Positions 1-10,734 of a stretch of DNA of 64,000 nt are shown here, piece after piece. How positions within the stretch are numbered: position 1 is the stretch's first letter; each line of letters begins with the position of its first letter. The notes under the pieces were generated by a model. It ran no database searches. It was not told the DNA's origin and saw only the letters and a program-made list of their open reading frames with translations. Position numbers and translations under genes: made by a program. The DNA comes from Oscillatoriales cyanobacterium (GTDB lineage: Bacteria > Cyanobacteriota > Cyanobacteriia > CACIAM-69d): the NCBI GenBank assembly GCA_004292515.1, contig RDXB01000058.1, positions 1 through 64,000 on the forward strand, given 5' to 3'.

Positions 1-691
1 TTGAGAAAACCTTTCATAGTGGCAGAGTGGCGTACAGCCTAGGCGCTGTGGAGGGGAGACAGGCAAACGGAGTGGGTAACGGGCAATCGGGCAGGCAACC
101 AGTAATGGGCCATCAGTAACGGGTCATCGGGCATCATTGCCTTCAGCTCTAGCATTCCCCAAGATGCCTGGGCAAGGGGCAAGACTGACACCCTCCCACC
201 ACCCATTGGAGATCGCCCAGAGTCAGAACGATCGCCCTTGCTCCGGTGGCTGAGCGTCGAACCCGGCCATTGCCGCCGCTGGATGGGGGCACAGGGGGGC
301 CGTGGGGCGATCGAGCAGTCTAGGAATTAGTCTCAATTCCAGACTTGGTTTTATTCATAACAGTGCCGATGGGCTGCAGAGGAGAAATTGCTGGGGTAGA
401 GGAGAAATTGCTGGGGGAGCAGCCTTGCTCCCATTCACGGGTGATATCGATCGCGGGTATCAATCCGATCACGATCGTTGACAAGGTTGGGGATTGGCGG
501 TGTTGTGGATACAGCAATTGACCCAAGTTGCTCCCCTAATTTGCATCTCCAATGTGCCCTCGCTCGGCTCGATCGCTGCGATCAAGTCCGGTGGGTTGGG
601 CAAGGCTCCCCAAGCCTCGTGGGTCTGGTGATGACCCTTGGTTGGCCCGAGTCCTATTGGCATAGACAGGTTCCCTGAGGAAAGGTCTCGT
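1..691. other. Gene-poor spacer upstream of the PAS kinase
   Basis: No convincing coding region is seen; short frames on both strands lack protein-like composition. The stretch holds degenerate short repeats: variants of GTAACGGGCAATCGGGC near 75-135, and a direct repeat of GAGGAGAAATTGCTGGGG near 379-414. The 3' part presumably carries the promoter of the kinase gene. A Shine-Dalgarno-like AGGAAAGG at 678-685 supports the ATG at 692. Confidence 0.6.
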
Positions 692-3600
692 ATGTCCCAG
701 TCGCAACCGTCTCAACCCTCCAACGATCGTCAGCAACGATCGCCCCAGGGAGCGGCCCCCACACCGACGGTTTCCCCCCACGATCGCACCTTTGCTGCTG
801 CTGCTGTCCAGGCGATGCCGCTGCCCGTTGCCCTGATTGCCGCCGATGGGTGTTACATCGCAGCGAGCGATCGCTGGCGGGAAGTTCTGCACTTGGCCGA
901 CCACCACAACCTGGTGGACACCCCTTTAGCCCAGGGCCTGGCCGCAGCGGCCGAGGCCTGGCAAGGCTCCCTCGATCGCGCCCGCCAAGGAGAGCCGGCC
1001 CGCAGCGATCGGCCACAGTCTCTACCTTTGGCAGATGGACAATCGGCCTGGTTGGACTGGGAAGCGCAACCCTGGACGGCCTCAGCGATCGATGGGGTGT
1101 TGCTGTCCGTGCGGATCGCCCAGTCTCCATTAGCGAGCGATGTAGCTTGGCAGGAGTTGTTTCGGCAAGCTGGTAACTACCTGTGTCTGATCGACCAGCA
1201 GGGCCAGTTGCACCTAGAAAATGATGCTTGGGATGCCATTTTGGGCCCGGGAGCCACGAACCAGCAGCAGCCAGCCCTCCATTACTTGCATCCCGATGAT
1301 CATGAGGTCACCTCAGCGGAGTTTGCAGCCCTGACGAATGGGGCTTCCCGCAGCTTTGAAAATCGCTTTCGGCGCTATGACGGGCATTACCGCTGGCTGC
1401 GATGGCACGCGATTTGGGAGCCATCGCAGTCAATTATTTATGCGATCGCCCAGGATGTGACCGAGCGGCGGGCCCTGCGTCTGGCCCAAGACCAGGCCGA
1501 TCGAGCCTTGCGGGACAACAACGAGCGGTTTCGCACCATGGTGGCCAACGTGCCTGGGGTGATCTATCGCTGCTTGGGAGATGAGGATCGATCAATTTTG
1601 TTTGCAAGCGAAGCGATCGAAACCCTCACGGGCTACAGCACAGCCCAATTTATCCAGCACCGTAACCGCACCCTGCGCGAGCTGACCCACCCGGACGATC
1701 GCGAGGGGGTTTGGCAATCAATCCAACGGGCGATCGCCCACCAAACTCCCTACAACATTGAATATCGTCTCACCCGCGCCAATAGCGAGCTGCGCTGGGT
1801 CTCTGAGCAGGGCCAGGCCGCCTTTAGCCCAGAAGGCAAGCTGCTTTGGCTGGATGGGGCGATCTTTGACATTACCGATCGCAAAGCCACCGAACAGGCC
1901 CTCCAGGACTCGCGCAGCCGTTGGTCACTTTTGGTGCAGCGGATGCCCTGCGCAATTCTGGAATGGATTCCAGATGGGCGGATCATCACCTGGAACGGAG
2001 CCGCCAGCGATTTGTTTGGCTACAGCGCGGCGGAAATGCTGAATCAGCCTTTCGATCGGATTGTGCCACCCGAGGAAGTCACCAAAGTTTATAGGGTGGT
2101 GGCCGAGTTGCTCTCAGGACGCGGTGGTCAATATTGCTACAACTACAACCTGACGCGCGACGGCCGCACCATCCTGTGTGAGTGGTATAACAGCACCCTG
2201 CGAGATGCCCATGGCCAAGTCACCAGTTGCATTTCGATCGCCTTTGACATCACCTTGCGACACCAGGCCGAAAGCCAATTGCGCCAAAGCGAAGAGCGCT
2301 ATCGCTGCCTGGTCAAAGCCCTAGCCCAGACCACCTGGAACACGTCCGCCGATGGGGCTGTGACCGAACCCATGCCCGACTGGGCGGCATTTACGGGGCA
2401 GTCCTTTGAGGAGTATCGCAACTGGGGGTGGATTGAGGCGATCCACCCGGACGATCGCTCCTACACGGCGGCGGCTTGGCAACGGGCAATCGAACGCAAA
2501 AGTATCTACGAAGTCGAACATCGCTTGCGGCGCTACGACGGTGAATATCGCTACGTGACCGTGCGGGCGGTGCCTGTTCTGGAAGCCAACGGCCAGATTC
2601 GGGAATGGGTGGGTGTGGATACGGACATCACCGATCGCAAGCAAAACGAACTGGGCCTCATTGACCAAGAGCGGCTGCTGCGAACCATCATTGACACCAC
2701 CCCATTGGCCATTTGGCTGATGGATGCGGGGGGACGAATTCGCCTGGCCAATGCCACCCTCTGCGAGATGTTTGGCCCCACGGAAACCGCCTTGCAGTCT
2801 GCTAATCACTATTCCGACCTGTTTGGCATCGAAGTCTGTCGTCAATGCGTCGAGTCTGATCAGCAATGCTTGGGTGAGCAGCGGGTGGTACGCACCGAAG
2901 AACAATTTCCCTGTGTGGATGGGTGCTACCACACCTTTGATGTAATCAAAACGCCCTTGTTCGATCGCGATGGTCAAGTTGCGGGGTTGCTGTTGGTGGC
3001 CCTCGACATTAGCGATCGCAAACAAATCGAAGCCGAGCAACAGGTGCTGATGACCCGGTTGCACCAACAGGTCGATCGTGAACGGTTGATCAACACCCTG
3101 TCAGCGGAAATTCGCAAGCGCTTGCGCGGGTCCCAGCAGTCGGTGATTCAGTTTGCGCTGGCGGAAATTCGGACGGCCCTGGGAATCGATCGCGTCACCT
3201 TTGCGTTTTACGACGAGCCCGCCTCGGTTCACAGTGCCCCCTTGACAGCCGACCAACTTGCGGAGTCTGGCCCCGACCCTACGGTCTCACTGGCCCCGGT
3301 AGATGGCGGGGTGTGGACGATCGCCATTGAGTCAAAAGCCGATGCTCTACCCTCGATTTTGGGAACCTATCAGGAAGCCACCTTCCAAGCGGCCTTGGCC
3401 GGGTTGGCCCGCCGAGAACTGGTGCAAATCGACGATGTGCGGCAGTTGTCCAACCGATTGGAGCGGGCCACCTTCCAAAAAATGCACGTGCGATCGCTGC
3501 TGGTGATTCCCATGCGTGTTCATGGGTCGCGGGTGGCGGCCATTTCCTGTGTGCAAACCCGCCAAGCCCATATTTGGCAGCTCGAAGAAATCGATCTGGT

Positions 3601-4579
3601 GCGGGCCGTGGTCAACCAAGTGGCGATCGCCCAAAACCAGGCCTACTTGTTTGAACAAACAGAAACCGCTGCCAACGAAGCCCGGGCCAAAGCCGCTGCG
3701 CTGGAGCAAGCCTTGCAGGAGCTGCGCCAAACCCAAGCCCAACTGGTGCAACAGGAAAAAATGTCCAGCCTGGGTCAACTGGTGGCGGGCGTGGCCCACG
3801 AAATCAACAACCCCGTGAATTTCATCTATGGCAACCTCAGCCACACGGACGACTACACCAAGGACTTGCTGAGACTGGTGCAGCTCTACCGCCATACCTA
3901 TCCGATGGGCACTGACCCGATTAATGCGTTGATTGAGGATATTGACCTCGATTTTTTGGTGCTGGATTTGCCCAAAATGCTGCAATCGATGCACATCGGA
4001 GCCGAGCGAATCAAGGAGATTGTGCAGTCCCTACGCACCTTTTCGCGGATGGATGAGGCGGAAATGAAGGCGGTTAACCTCCATGAGGGGCTTGACAGCA
4101 CCCTGACGATTTTGAATGGGCGCATGAAAGCCCGCAATAACCGCCCGGCGATCGAGGTGGTGCGCTATTACGGTTCCCTGCCCCTGGTGGAATGCTATCC
4201 CGGCCAGCTCAATCAGGTGTTTATGAACTTGATTGCCAATGGGATCGATGCCCTCGAAGAGCGCGATCGCCAGCGATCGATGGAGCAAATGGTGGCTCGC
4301 CCCAGCCAGATCACGATCACTACGGAGCAATTGGGGGATTGGGCGATCGTTCGCATCACCGACAATGGCCCGGGAATTCCGCTGGAGGTGCAGCAGCGGC
4401 TCTTTGACCCGTTCTACACCACCAAGCCCGTCGGCAAGGGCACGGGGCTGGGTCTCTCAATTAGCTACCAGATCGTGGCGGAAAAGCACGGCGGCGCGCT
4501 CACTTGCACCTCTAGCCCCGGCCATGGCAGCACCTTTGTAGTCAGTGTTCCGTTGCAGCAGTTGGATGCACCGTCCTAG
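692..4579 (+). CDS. Multi-PAS/GAF sensor histidine kinase, soluble
   Basis: Predicted cytoplasmic two-component sensor kinase of 1295 residues with no membrane segment. After a polar N-terminus come six PAS-like units, several ending in the PAC motif DITDRK or a close variant, then a GAF-like domain at about residues 810-975 and a coiled coil. The H-box VAHEINNP has its phosphoacceptor His near residue 1036. The HATPase domain has the N-box [10 protein letters not shown], the G1 box DNGPGIP and the G2 box GKGTGLGLS. The ATG at 692 is preferred over an upstream in-frame start at 638 because AGGAAAGG lies 6 nt before it. The gene overlaps panB by a few bases tail to tail. No response regulator is adjacent, so it is an orphan kinase. 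The ligand of the PAS and GAF units cannot be read from sequence; no bilin-type Cys is evident. Confidence 0.93.
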   Translation: MSQSQPSQPSNDRQQRSPQGAAPTPTVSPHDRTFAAAAVQAMPLPVALIAADGCYIAASDRWREVLHLADHHNLVDTPLAQGLAAAAEAWQGSLDRARQGEPARSDRPQSLPLADGQSAWLDWEAQPWTASAIDGVLLSVRIAQSPLASDVAWQELFRQAGNYLCLIDQQGQLHLENDAWDAILGPGATNQQQPALHYLHPDDHEVTSAEFAALTNGASRSFENRFRRYDGHYRWLRWHAIWEPSQSIIYAIAQDVTERRALRLAQDQADRALRDNNERFRTMVANVPGVIYRCLGDEDRSILFASEAIETLTGYSTAQFIQHRNRTLRELTHPDDREGVWQSIQRAIAHQTPYNIEYRLTRANSELRWVSEQGQAAFSPEGKLLWLDGAIFDITDRKATEQALQDSRSRWSLLVQRMPCAILEWIPDGRIITWNGAASDLFGYSAAEMLNQPFDRIVPPEEVTKVYRVVAELLSGRGGQYCYNYNLTRDGRTILCEWYNSTLRDAHGQVTSCISIAFDITLRHQAESQLRQSEERYRCLVKALAQTTWNTSADGAVTEPMPDWAAFTGQSFEEYRNWGWIEAIHPDDRSYTAAAWQRAIERKSIYEVEHRLRRYDGEYRYVTVRAVPVLEANGQIREWVGVDTDITDRKQNELGLIDQERLLRTIIDTTPLAIWLMDAGGRIRLANATLCEMFGPTETALQSANHYSDLFGIEVCRQCVESDQQCLGEQRVVRTEEQFPCVDGCYHTFDVIKTPLFDRDGQVAGLLLVALDISDRKQIEAEQQVLMTRLHQQVDRERLINTLSAEIRKRLRGSQQSVIQFALAEIRTALGIDRVTFAFYDEPASVHSAPLTADQLAESGPDPTVSLAPVDGGVWTIAIESKADALPSILGTYQEATFQAALAGLARRELVQIDDVRQLSNRLERATFQKMHVRSLLVIPMRVHGSRVAAISCVQTRQAHIWQLEEIDLVRAVVNQVAIAQNQAYLFEQTETAANEARAKAAALEQALQELRQTQAQLVQQEKMSSLGQLVAGVAHEINNPVNFIYGNLSHTDDYTKDLLRLVQLYRHTYPMGTDPINALIEDIDLDFLVLDLPKMLQSMHIGAERIKEIVQSLRTFSRMDEAEMKAVNLHEGLDSTLTILNGRMKARNNRPAIEVVRYYGSLPLVECYPGQLNQVFMNLIANGIDALEERDRQRSMEQMVARPSQITITTEQLGDWAIVRITDNGPGIPLEVQQRLFDPFYTTKPVGKGTGLGLSISYQIVAEKHGGALTCTSSPGHGSTFVVSVPLQQLDAPS

Positions 4580-5361
4580 GGGGGTGGAGCGGGAAATTGC
4601 CCCGATCGCACCTCATCGCAAAAAGACCGGGCCGCTGCGATCGCCCGATCGCCCAGGGTGTCATAAATCTTGGCAAAGGGCGGAACCGTTTCGCTGAAAC
4701 CCAACAAATCCGCCGTGACCAGCACTTGCCCATCGCAGTGGGGGCCAGCACCAATTCCGATCGTGGGAATGGCCAATTGCTGCGTAATTTGCTGGGCCAA
4801 GGGCGGCGGCACGTGTTCCAGCACGATCGCAAAGGCCCCCGCCGCTTCTAGGGCCAGGGCCTCTGTCAAAATGCGATCGCCCTCGGCCGGATCGCGCCCT
4901 TGCTGGCGATAGCCCAGTTGATTCACCGACTGGGGCGTGAGGCCCACATGGCCCATCACAGGAATGCCCGATCGCACCAGCTTGGCCACCGTCGCCGCCA
5001 TGTCGGGGTAGCCGCCTTCGAGTTTGACCGCTTGGGCCCCGGTTTCCTTCAAAACCCGACCAGCTGAGGCGATCGCTTGTTGGGGACTTTCCTGGTAGGT
5101 CAAAAACGGCAGATCCACCACCACCAAGGCTTGCTCCACCCCTCGACAGACGGCCGCCGCATGGTGAATGGCTTGGTCGAGGGTGAGGGGCAAGGTGGTT
5201 TTGTAGCCCAAGGCGACCATGGCCAGGGAGTCGCCCACCAGCACCACATCGACCCCGGCGCGATCGAGCAACCGTGCCCACAACCAATCGGAGGCGGTTA
5301 GCACCGCGATCGGTCGAGCCTGTTGCTTCCACTGTTGCAGGTGTTGAATCCGAACGACCAC
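4576..5361 (-). CDS. panB: 3-methyl-2-oxobutanoate hydroxymethyltransferase (ketopantoate hydroxymethyltransferase)
   Basis: Transfers a hydroxymethyl group from methylenetetrahydrofolate to alpha-ketoisovalerate, the first committed step of pantothenate and CoA synthesis. The protein is 261 residues, normal for the family. Family motifs visible are [10 protein letters not shown] with the metal-binding Asp-Ser, [20 protein letters not shown], the catalytic Glu in LEHVP, and the C-terminal PTIGIGAG and LGF segments. The stop codon overlaps the stop of the convergent PAS kinase. No other pantothenate gene is adjacent. An R2 element lies about 110 bp upstream of the start. Confidence 0.96.
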   Translation of the reverse strand: MVVRIQHLQQWKQQARPIAVLTASDWLWARLLDRAGVDVVLVGDSLAMVALGYKTTLPLTLDQAIHHAAAVCRGVEQALVVVDLPFLTYQESPQQAIASAGRVLKETGAQAVKLEGGYPDMAATVAKLVRSGIPVMGHVGLTPQSVNQLGYRQQGRDPAEGDRILTEALALEAAGAFAIVLEHVPPPLAQQITQQLAIPTIGIGAGPHCDGQVLVTADLLGFSETVPPFAKIYDTLGDRAIAAARSFCDEVRSGQFPAPPP

Positions 5362-5472
5362 AATTGCGCGATCTCCTGCGGAAATGATTCCAGTCTTAGT
5401 CGAAATACTGGTCGAAATACTGAGTTGAATCCTAATCGAATCCCTGCCCCATCCAACGAACCCATTAAAGGA

Positions 5473-5620
5473 TTAGGGAGTATCGTCATTTCGCCTAAAA
5501 CCCTGATTCCGCCGTTACGAGATCGTTGGCAGCAAGGGGCTTAAGCCCCTTGTTACGACCATTGGGGCATGGAAAATCAACGATTTCAGCTTGATCCCAG
5601 GAAATGACGACAGGCCCTAA
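5473..5620. mobile_element. R2 element, copy 1 (MITE-like, about 148 bp)
   Basis: Non-coding element bounded by inverted repeats of the type TTAGGGCCTGTCGTCATTTC. The left end reads TTAGGGAGTATCGTCATTTC and the right end is its near reverse complement, ending GGCCCTAA. The centre holds the perfect 20-bp palindrome CAAGGGGCTTAAGCCCCTTG. It is the best-preserved R2 copy in the window. It lies between the start of panB and the stop of the proline-rich membrane gene. Confidence 0.8.
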
Positions 5621-5654
5621 ACCTAATTAATGGATTAAACCCAGTCGATTGAGC

Positions 5655-6383
5655 CTACTTGCGGTTCAGGTGCTGCAAACGGAACCAAGCACCCAAGCCA
5701 CAGATCACCACCACGGCGGCAAAAGTGCCGATCGGGGGGGTCGATCGCGACGGTTTCACCATGGGCTGCAATTCACCAAAACTGTTGGGGGCTGTGTTGG
5801 CTCCGGTTGGTGAATTTTGCTGAAAATCCCGCGATTGGGAGGTGGGAGCAGGGGCGTTGGGTGTGCCGTTGCTGTAGCCGGGGAGCTGCAACTGGGCAAC
5901 GGGCGTGGGGCGATCGATATTCAGCAAACGCACCGCCGCGATGCCGCCGATGAGCCAAAATAGGGCCCAAAACACAAACAACCCAATCAAAATTCGCCCA
6001 TGCAACATCTGGTCAAGGCGTTGGAGCACCTGTGCCCAGGGCATGGTGGGACTTTGGGGCGATCGCCGTCGTCGCGATCGACTGCGCGATCGCCGGGGAA
6101 CATCGGCAGCGGAGATCGGCTCGGGCGGGGCAGTTCGGCTGGGACGGGGCGTTGTGCGGGGGGCGATCGGCTCGGGCGGGGCAACCGGGGGCGGGGCCAA
6201 TCGCGGCAGGGGGGCCCTCAAGGGCGGTGGTGGCCCATATCGCCCCGAGTCTCGCAGGGGGGCAGGCGGCGTGACGGGGCGCGGCGGCAATGATGGCAGC
6301 GACGGCGATCCCCGATCGAGTGCCGCTTCAAAGGGATTACTATCCGCATCCGGTGCAGACGATCGCGACGACCCAGCGGTCAT
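5655..6383 (-). CDS. Proline-rich membrane protein of unknown function
   Basis: Protein of 242 residues that I do not recognise. Residues 1-115 are disordered and rich in Pro and Arg, ending in a basic RSRSRSRRRR-type stretch. A hydrophobic segment near 130-153 is a likely membrane helix. A second hydrophobic stretch near 217-234, just before the C-terminus, is a second helix. The linker between them is rich in Pro, Asn and Gln. It starts directly after the ddl stop codon (TAA then ATG without a gap), so the two are probably translated together. That pairing hints at a role at the cell envelope, but this is inference only. Confidence 0.75.
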   Translation of the reverse strand: MTAGSSRSSAPDADSNPFEAALDRGSPSLPSLPPRPVTPPAPLRDSGRYGPPPPLRAPLPRLAPPPVAPPEPIAPRTTPRPSRTAPPEPISAADVPRRSRSRSRRRRSPQSPTMPWAQVLQRLDQMLHGRILIGLFVFWALFWLIGGIAAVRLLNIDRPTPVAQLQLPGYSNGTPNAPAPTSQSRDFQQNSPTGANTAPNSFGELQPMVKPSRSTPPIGTFAAVVVICGLGAWFRLQHLNRK

Positions 6384-7472
6384 TTACACAGCCCCTTGCC
6401 CTGTGGCCTGACGGTCGATCGCCAGCTTCACCAGCCGATCAACCAACTCTGGAAAGGGCACACCCGTGGATTCCCACAGCCGGGGATACATGCTCGTGGC
6501 CGTGAACCCAGGCAGGGTATTGATTTCGTTGATGAAAATCTCACCCGTCGATTCCACATAGAAAAAGTCCACTCGCGCCAACCCCGCGCAGTCCAGCGCC
6601 AAGAAGGCCGCTTTGGCCATCGATTGCAGGCGATCGACCACAGCCGGGGGCAGGGTCGCCGGAATCACCAAATCTGCGGCCCCTTCGCCATATTTGGTTT
6701 CGTAGTCATAAAAATCGCTCTCGAAGGTAATTTCTCCAATCACCGAAGCCTGCGGGTCGTCATTCCCCAGCACGGCGCATTCCACTTCACGCGGTTTGCC
6801 ACCGGCCGCCGCTTCCACAATGATCCGGCGATCGAAACTGGCAGCGCTGTCGAGGGCCGCTTCTAGCTCTGATCGCGATCGCACCTTGGCAATCCCCACC
6901 GACGAACCTAAGTTGGCCGGCTTCACAAAACAGGGGTAGCCGATCGCTACTTCCAGCTCATCACAAAGCTTGGGGAAAATGCAGGGATTAAACCACACCT
7001 GCGATCGCGTCACCAGCCGGTAGTTCACCTGGGGCAACCCAGCCTGGGCAAACACCATTTTCATAGCGATTTTGTCCATCCCAGCCGCCGACCCCAGCAC
7101 GCCCGACCCCACACAGGGCACTTGCATCAGTTGCAACAGGCCTTGGATGGAGCCATCTTCCCCGTTAGGCCCATGCAGCGTGGGAAACCACACATCGACC
7201 TCGGCAGCTTCGGGGGGGAATTGCCAGAGCTGGGCGGGATTCTCGGGGCGATCTCCACTGGGTAGGGGCTGGGCGCTGTCGAGTACGCCTTGGGCGATCG
7301 CTGGCCCCTGCCATCGACCGTCTTTTTGTAAATAGAACGGCAACAGGCTATAGCGATCGCGATTGCTGCCCGCTTGCAAGGCCCGCGCAGCAGCAGCAGC
7401 CGATCGAATCGACACCTCATGCTCGCCCGATCGCCCACCAAACAACAGCCCGATTCGCAATTGATTACCCAT
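6384..7472 (-). CDS. ddl: D-alanine--D-alanine ligase
   Basis: ATP-grasp enzyme joining two D-alanines for peptidoglycan precursor synthesis. It is 362 residues from the ATG chosen here. The protein begins with the family N-terminus [17 protein letters not shown]. Further motifs are [24 protein letters not shown] for ATP binding, and the metal and substrate loop [11 protein letters not shown] near the C-terminus. An in-frame extension to 7628 would add 52 residues made largely of a basic tandem repeat (KRPVERPV units) encoded by a 24-bp DNA repeat, so it is rejected as untranslated. The proline-rich membrane gene follows with no gap. Confidence 0.95.
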   Translation of the reverse strand: MGNQLRIGLLFGGRSGEHEVSIRSAAAAARALQAGSNRDRYSLLPFYLQKDGRWQGPAIAQGVLDSAQPLPSGDRPENPAQLWQFPPEAAEVDVWFPTLHGPNGEDGSIQGLLQLMQVPCVGSGVLGSAAGMDKIAMKMVFAQAGLPQVNYRLVTRSQVWFNPCIFPKLCDELEVAIGYPCFVKPANLGSSVGIAKVRSRSELEAALDSAASFDRRIIVEAAAGGKPREVECAVLGNDDPQASVIGEITFESDFYDYETKYGEGAADLVIPATLPPAVVDRLQSMAKAAFLALDCAGLARVDFFYVESTGEIFINEINTLPGFTATSMYPRLWESTGVPFPELVDRLVKLAIDRQATGQGAV

Positions 7473-8249
7473 GTTGTTGATCGTTTTATTCACATGCTTA
7501 TCCACATGACTTACCAACCCAATTGATGAATTCGTGCGATGGGGGTCACTCATCAATCGCTTAACCGGGCGCTCAACTGGGCGCTTAACCGGACGCTCAA
7601 CTGGGCGCTTAACCCGCACTGGGATCACGATTAGCCAGTGGGCCAGGGGGCTGCCAGCAGCCTTGAACCCTCAACAGCAGCACAGATGGCCAACGTAGCT
7701 ACCAGTTAATCACAGGTTGCTGGGTGTTGGGGGCAACCCAGTAGGGCCACCAATCCTTACCCATTGGGGGGTTGACCCCTCGGCTAAGATGCGTGACAGT
7801 TTGATATTCGTCTACTTCAATAGTCAGGCGATCGCGGGAGGCTATGACTCCTCCCAAGCATCCAGGAAGACTGGTCAATTGGTCATTTTCTGAGGATGTG
7901 ATTGGATGTAAAGTTTTCAGGAGCCTTCCCTAGTTTTTCACCTTTACTCGGTAGGGTTAAGGCCGAAACATCAAACCACCCACTGTCCACCCACTGTTAC
8001 CCCAAGCCGCGAACAACCCAAGCTCAACATCCTGAGAACCGTTTGGAGCTGTCTTGGAGCCGTCTTGGAGTCTGGTCAATCGCGTTTTGATCGAATTTCG
8101 CTGCTGTTCAAATCAACCTGCACCTGCTACCGAACTCCTTGCAGTGCCCCCCGGTCGATCAACTCAGTCCCTGTGATTTCGGCGCTACTGATGGGGCATA
8201 GGCGCGATAGTCATCACCGCTCTCCCTTCGTACTTCACAGGACTCCTCC
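7473..8249. other. Divergent spacer between ddl and a histidine kinase
   Basis: No supported gene. At about 7556-7617 a 24-bp unit containing GCTTAACCGGGCGCTCAACT repeats roughly 2.5 times. It happens to be open in the ddl frame but codes for a low-complexity basic peptide. The rest should contain the two divergent promoters; no clear boxes can be assigned by eye. Confidence 0.5.
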
Positions 8250-10109
8250 ATGATTGCCAAGGATCGCCCGATTCTACCGCTTGCTGACCAGGCCAGAGCT
8301 TGGCTAGAAGACGGCTCTGCCTGGTCGCAACGTGTGCAGCACGCGGCAATTGGTCCCTATCAGAAACTGATCCAACGCCTGTCTCGGGACTGGAGCATTG
8401 CTCGCAAAGTGTGTTGGGCTTCGAGTGCCGCCATCATCACAGCGATCGGGGGGACAAGCTTCGGGGTAATTGTGGGCGATCGCTACTCTGAGCAGGAAAT
8501 TACGGCCATTCGTCAAGCAGACATCCAGCAAGAGCAACTGATGCACTTTGCTGATGACTGGTCACAGCTCGTCAACTATCCGTTTCGATCGCTCCATTTG
8601 CTAGAGCATCCTGCTACGTTTTACATCGGTCAACAGGACTTTCTTGACAAGACTTTTGAACTCCGCCGGGAACTACTTGAGTTTTCTATCCAAAGCACTT
8701 CACAGGACAACAACGGAGTTGATCCAGCTCAATGGCAAAATATCGTTGAGCGTCTGAATAGAGCCATGATTTTGTACCAAAGGGCAATTTTCCCCCTGTC
8801 GCAGTCGCTCCAGTTGCGCTCAGGGTATACGCCCGAAGAGTATCAGCGATCGCGGCAAATGCTCCTCAACTTCTTGATGAGTGACACCTATCGTTTGCAG
8901 TACCAGGATCTCGAAAAAATTCACCAAGAATTGGTTGTCCTTGCCGAGAAAGTGGAGCAAGAAGAAGTTAGCTCCGTAGAACGGTTACAAAACATCCGCA
9001 GGGTGCAGCTTTACGTCATTAGCGGTAGCTTGCTAGTTAGTTTGATCCTGGGCATTTTACTGTCAATTATTGCCGGTCGAAAAATCAGCCGTCCCCTGTC
9101 GAGTTTGGCAGACATTGCCCAAAAAATTGTCAAAGATGGCGACCTCAAGCTGAGGGCTCCGGTAACGCGCGAAGATAAAACCACTGCCAATCTCTCGATC
9201 GCATTCAATCAATTGGTGGAGTGGGCAGATCTCTACATGTCTGAGTTGCAACAGGCCCAAACTCGCTTGGTTCACACCGAAAAAATGTCCAGCTTGGGCA
9301 AAATGGTGGCAGGAGTAGCCCATGAAATTAATAACCCGGCAGGCTTTATTCACAGCAACCTCTACCACGCTCGCAACTATGCCCAAGAGATGCAATCGAT
9401 TATTCATCTCTACCAGGAAGCCTATCCCAATCCACCTGAGCACCTACAAGCAGCCCTGACCCACAGCGAATTGGAGTTTATTCAAGAGGATTTTGAGCGC
9501 GTTTTCTTGTCCATGGAAAATGGCACAAGCCGTATCCGCGACATCGTGAAATCCTTGCGTACCTTTTCGCGGCTTGACGAAGCAGAGTTTAAAACCGTTG
9601 ATCTCCATGAGTCAATCGACAGCACCTTGACCATCTTGGGCTATCGACTGCGCGAACAAAACGATCGCCCCGAAATTCAGGTGACTTGTACCTATGGTCA
9701 AGTGCCTCCCATCGAGTGCTTTGCGGGACAGCTCAACCAAGCCCTAATGCATTTGTTAACCAATGCCATTGATGCTTTGGATGAGCGCGATCGCCAGCGA
9801 TCGTATCAAGACTGTGTCGATCGCCCCAGTCATATCCGCATTACAACCTGGCAGTATGATCCCCAGCATATTGCTATTCAAGTTGCTGACAATGGCCCCG
9901 GCATTCCAGAGTCAATCCAATCGGAATTGTTCGATCCTTTCTTTACCACTAAGCCCGTTGGGATGGGCACGGGTTTAGGACTCAGTATTACTTATCAAAT
10001 TGTGGTAGAACACCACAATGGACAACTCTCGTTTAAATCAAGCCTTAACCAAGGCACAGAATTTCTAATCGTGTTGTCTACTCAACATTCTGAAGCTAAA
10101 ACCCGGTGA
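8250..10109 (+). CDS. Membrane-bound HAMP sensor histidine kinase
   Basis: Sensor kinase of 619 residues. A first membrane helix at about 54-75 is followed by a helical extracytoplasmic sensor region to about 250, a second helix at about 252-274, a HAMP domain (GRKISRPLSSLADIAQKI) and the kinase core. The H-box is VAHEINNP with His near residue 358. The ATPase has the N-box LLTNAIDALDERD, DNGPGIP and MGTGLGLS. The catalytic half is closely similar to the last 270 residues of the PAS kinase at 692-4579, including DERDRQRS-type and LRTFSRLDEAE-type stretches outside the standard boxes, so the two are paralogues with swapped sensors. The start ATG follows CAGGACTCCTCC. No cognate regulator is adjacent. 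Confidence 0.92.
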   Translation: MIAKDRPILPLADQARAWLEDGSAWSQRVQHAAIGPYQKLIQRLSRDWSIARKVCWASSAAIITAIGGTSFGVIVGDRYSEQEITAIRQADIQQEQLMHFADDWSQLVNYPFRSLHLLEHPATFYIGQQDFLDKTFELRRELLEFSIQSTSQDNNGVDPAQWQNIVERLNRAMILYQRAIFPLSQSLQLRSGYTPEEYQRSRQMLLNFLMSDTYRLQYQDLEKIHQELVVLAEKVEQEEVSSVERLQNIRRVQLYVISGSLLVSLILGILLSIIAGRKISRPLSSLADIAQKIVKDGDLKLRAPVTREDKTTANLSIAFNQLVEWADLYMSELQQAQTRLVHTEKMSSLGKMVAGVAHEINNPAGFIHSNLYHARNYAQEMQSIIHLYQEAYPNPPEHLQAALTHSELEFIQEDFERVFLSMENGTSRIRDIVKSLRTFSRLDEAEFKTVDLHESIDSTLTILGYRLREQNDRPEIQVTCTYGQVPPIECFAGQLNQALMHLLTNAIDALDERDRQRSYQDCVDRPSHIRITTWQYDPQHIAIQVADNGPGIPESIQSELFDPFFTTKPVGMGTGLGLSITYQIVVEHHNGQLSFKSSLNQGTEFLIVLSTQHSEAKTR

Positions 10110-10247
10110 ACTAGGGGATGATCGTACCCCCGCTGCACCGGATCACTGCCAAACCCTGAGGGTCATGATTAGCGAAAACGATGAAACCCATTCACGAGTG
10201 ATGCACTACTCATCCTGGCTATTCTGCAATGATTTCTCTGATTTTTC

Positions 10248-10397
10248 TAAGATGATGTCTGAAAGGTATCTTTTGGCCCGGGCTAAGCACCGATCATCGC
10301 TGGAGCAAGGGGCTGGAGCAAGGGGCTGGAGCATCTTGTCTATATCGATCGATGGGGCATCCAGCATAGCAATTTTGGCTTTTCAGACATCCTCTTA
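10248..10397. mobile_element. R1 element, copy A (MITE-like, about 150 bp)
   Basis: Element with terminal inverted repeats. The left end is TAAGATGATGTCTGAAAGG and the right end is CTTTTCAGACATCCTCTTA. The interior contains CTAAGCACCGATCATCGCTG and the tandem GGAGCAAGGGGCT. No coding potential. Three further copies occur in the window. It sits between the membrane kinase and rnc. Confidence 0.8.
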
Positions 10398-10734
10398 GAG
10401 ATCCTCTAAAAACTCGAAAAGCTGTGATGATCCATTAATCACCATTACTCAACAGCAATCATGATTGATTTCAACATCAACCGGCGAATTCCAAGGATGA
10501 TTCTACAAACTTTGAGTTTTCAATTAATCCTCACCAGGAGGTTGAGTAATCCAGCCCCCAGCTAAGGCCCCGCTTTGAGTATTGTAGTTTTGGTTTTTTA
10601 CTCTCGATTTCAGTCTCAGTTTTAACTTGGTTTTCAACTCAGGTTTCAACTCAGATTTAAGTCAGCTATAGGGGCTTCTATGTCCTTTCCAGACTGTTAC
10701 TCTATCCTCCATCGACGGTAAAGAGAATTGCCCC
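10398..10734. other. Leader region upstream of rnc
   Basis: About 340 bp without a gene between an R1 element and rnc. It is AT-richer than the surroundings and contains repeated TTTCAACTCAG-like words near 10630-10660. It is probably the rnc promoter region. No defined sites can be called. Confidence 0.4.

Noticed and set aside
2321-3067. 248-codon minus-strand open frame inside the PAS kinase
   Set aside because: It lies wholly within a gene with clear PAS motifs and has His/Gln-rich, unprotein-like composition.
5473-5620. R2 centre as a simple rho-independent terminator of flanking genes
   Set aside because: The palindrome is not followed by a T-run and lies within a larger unit with its own inverted ends.
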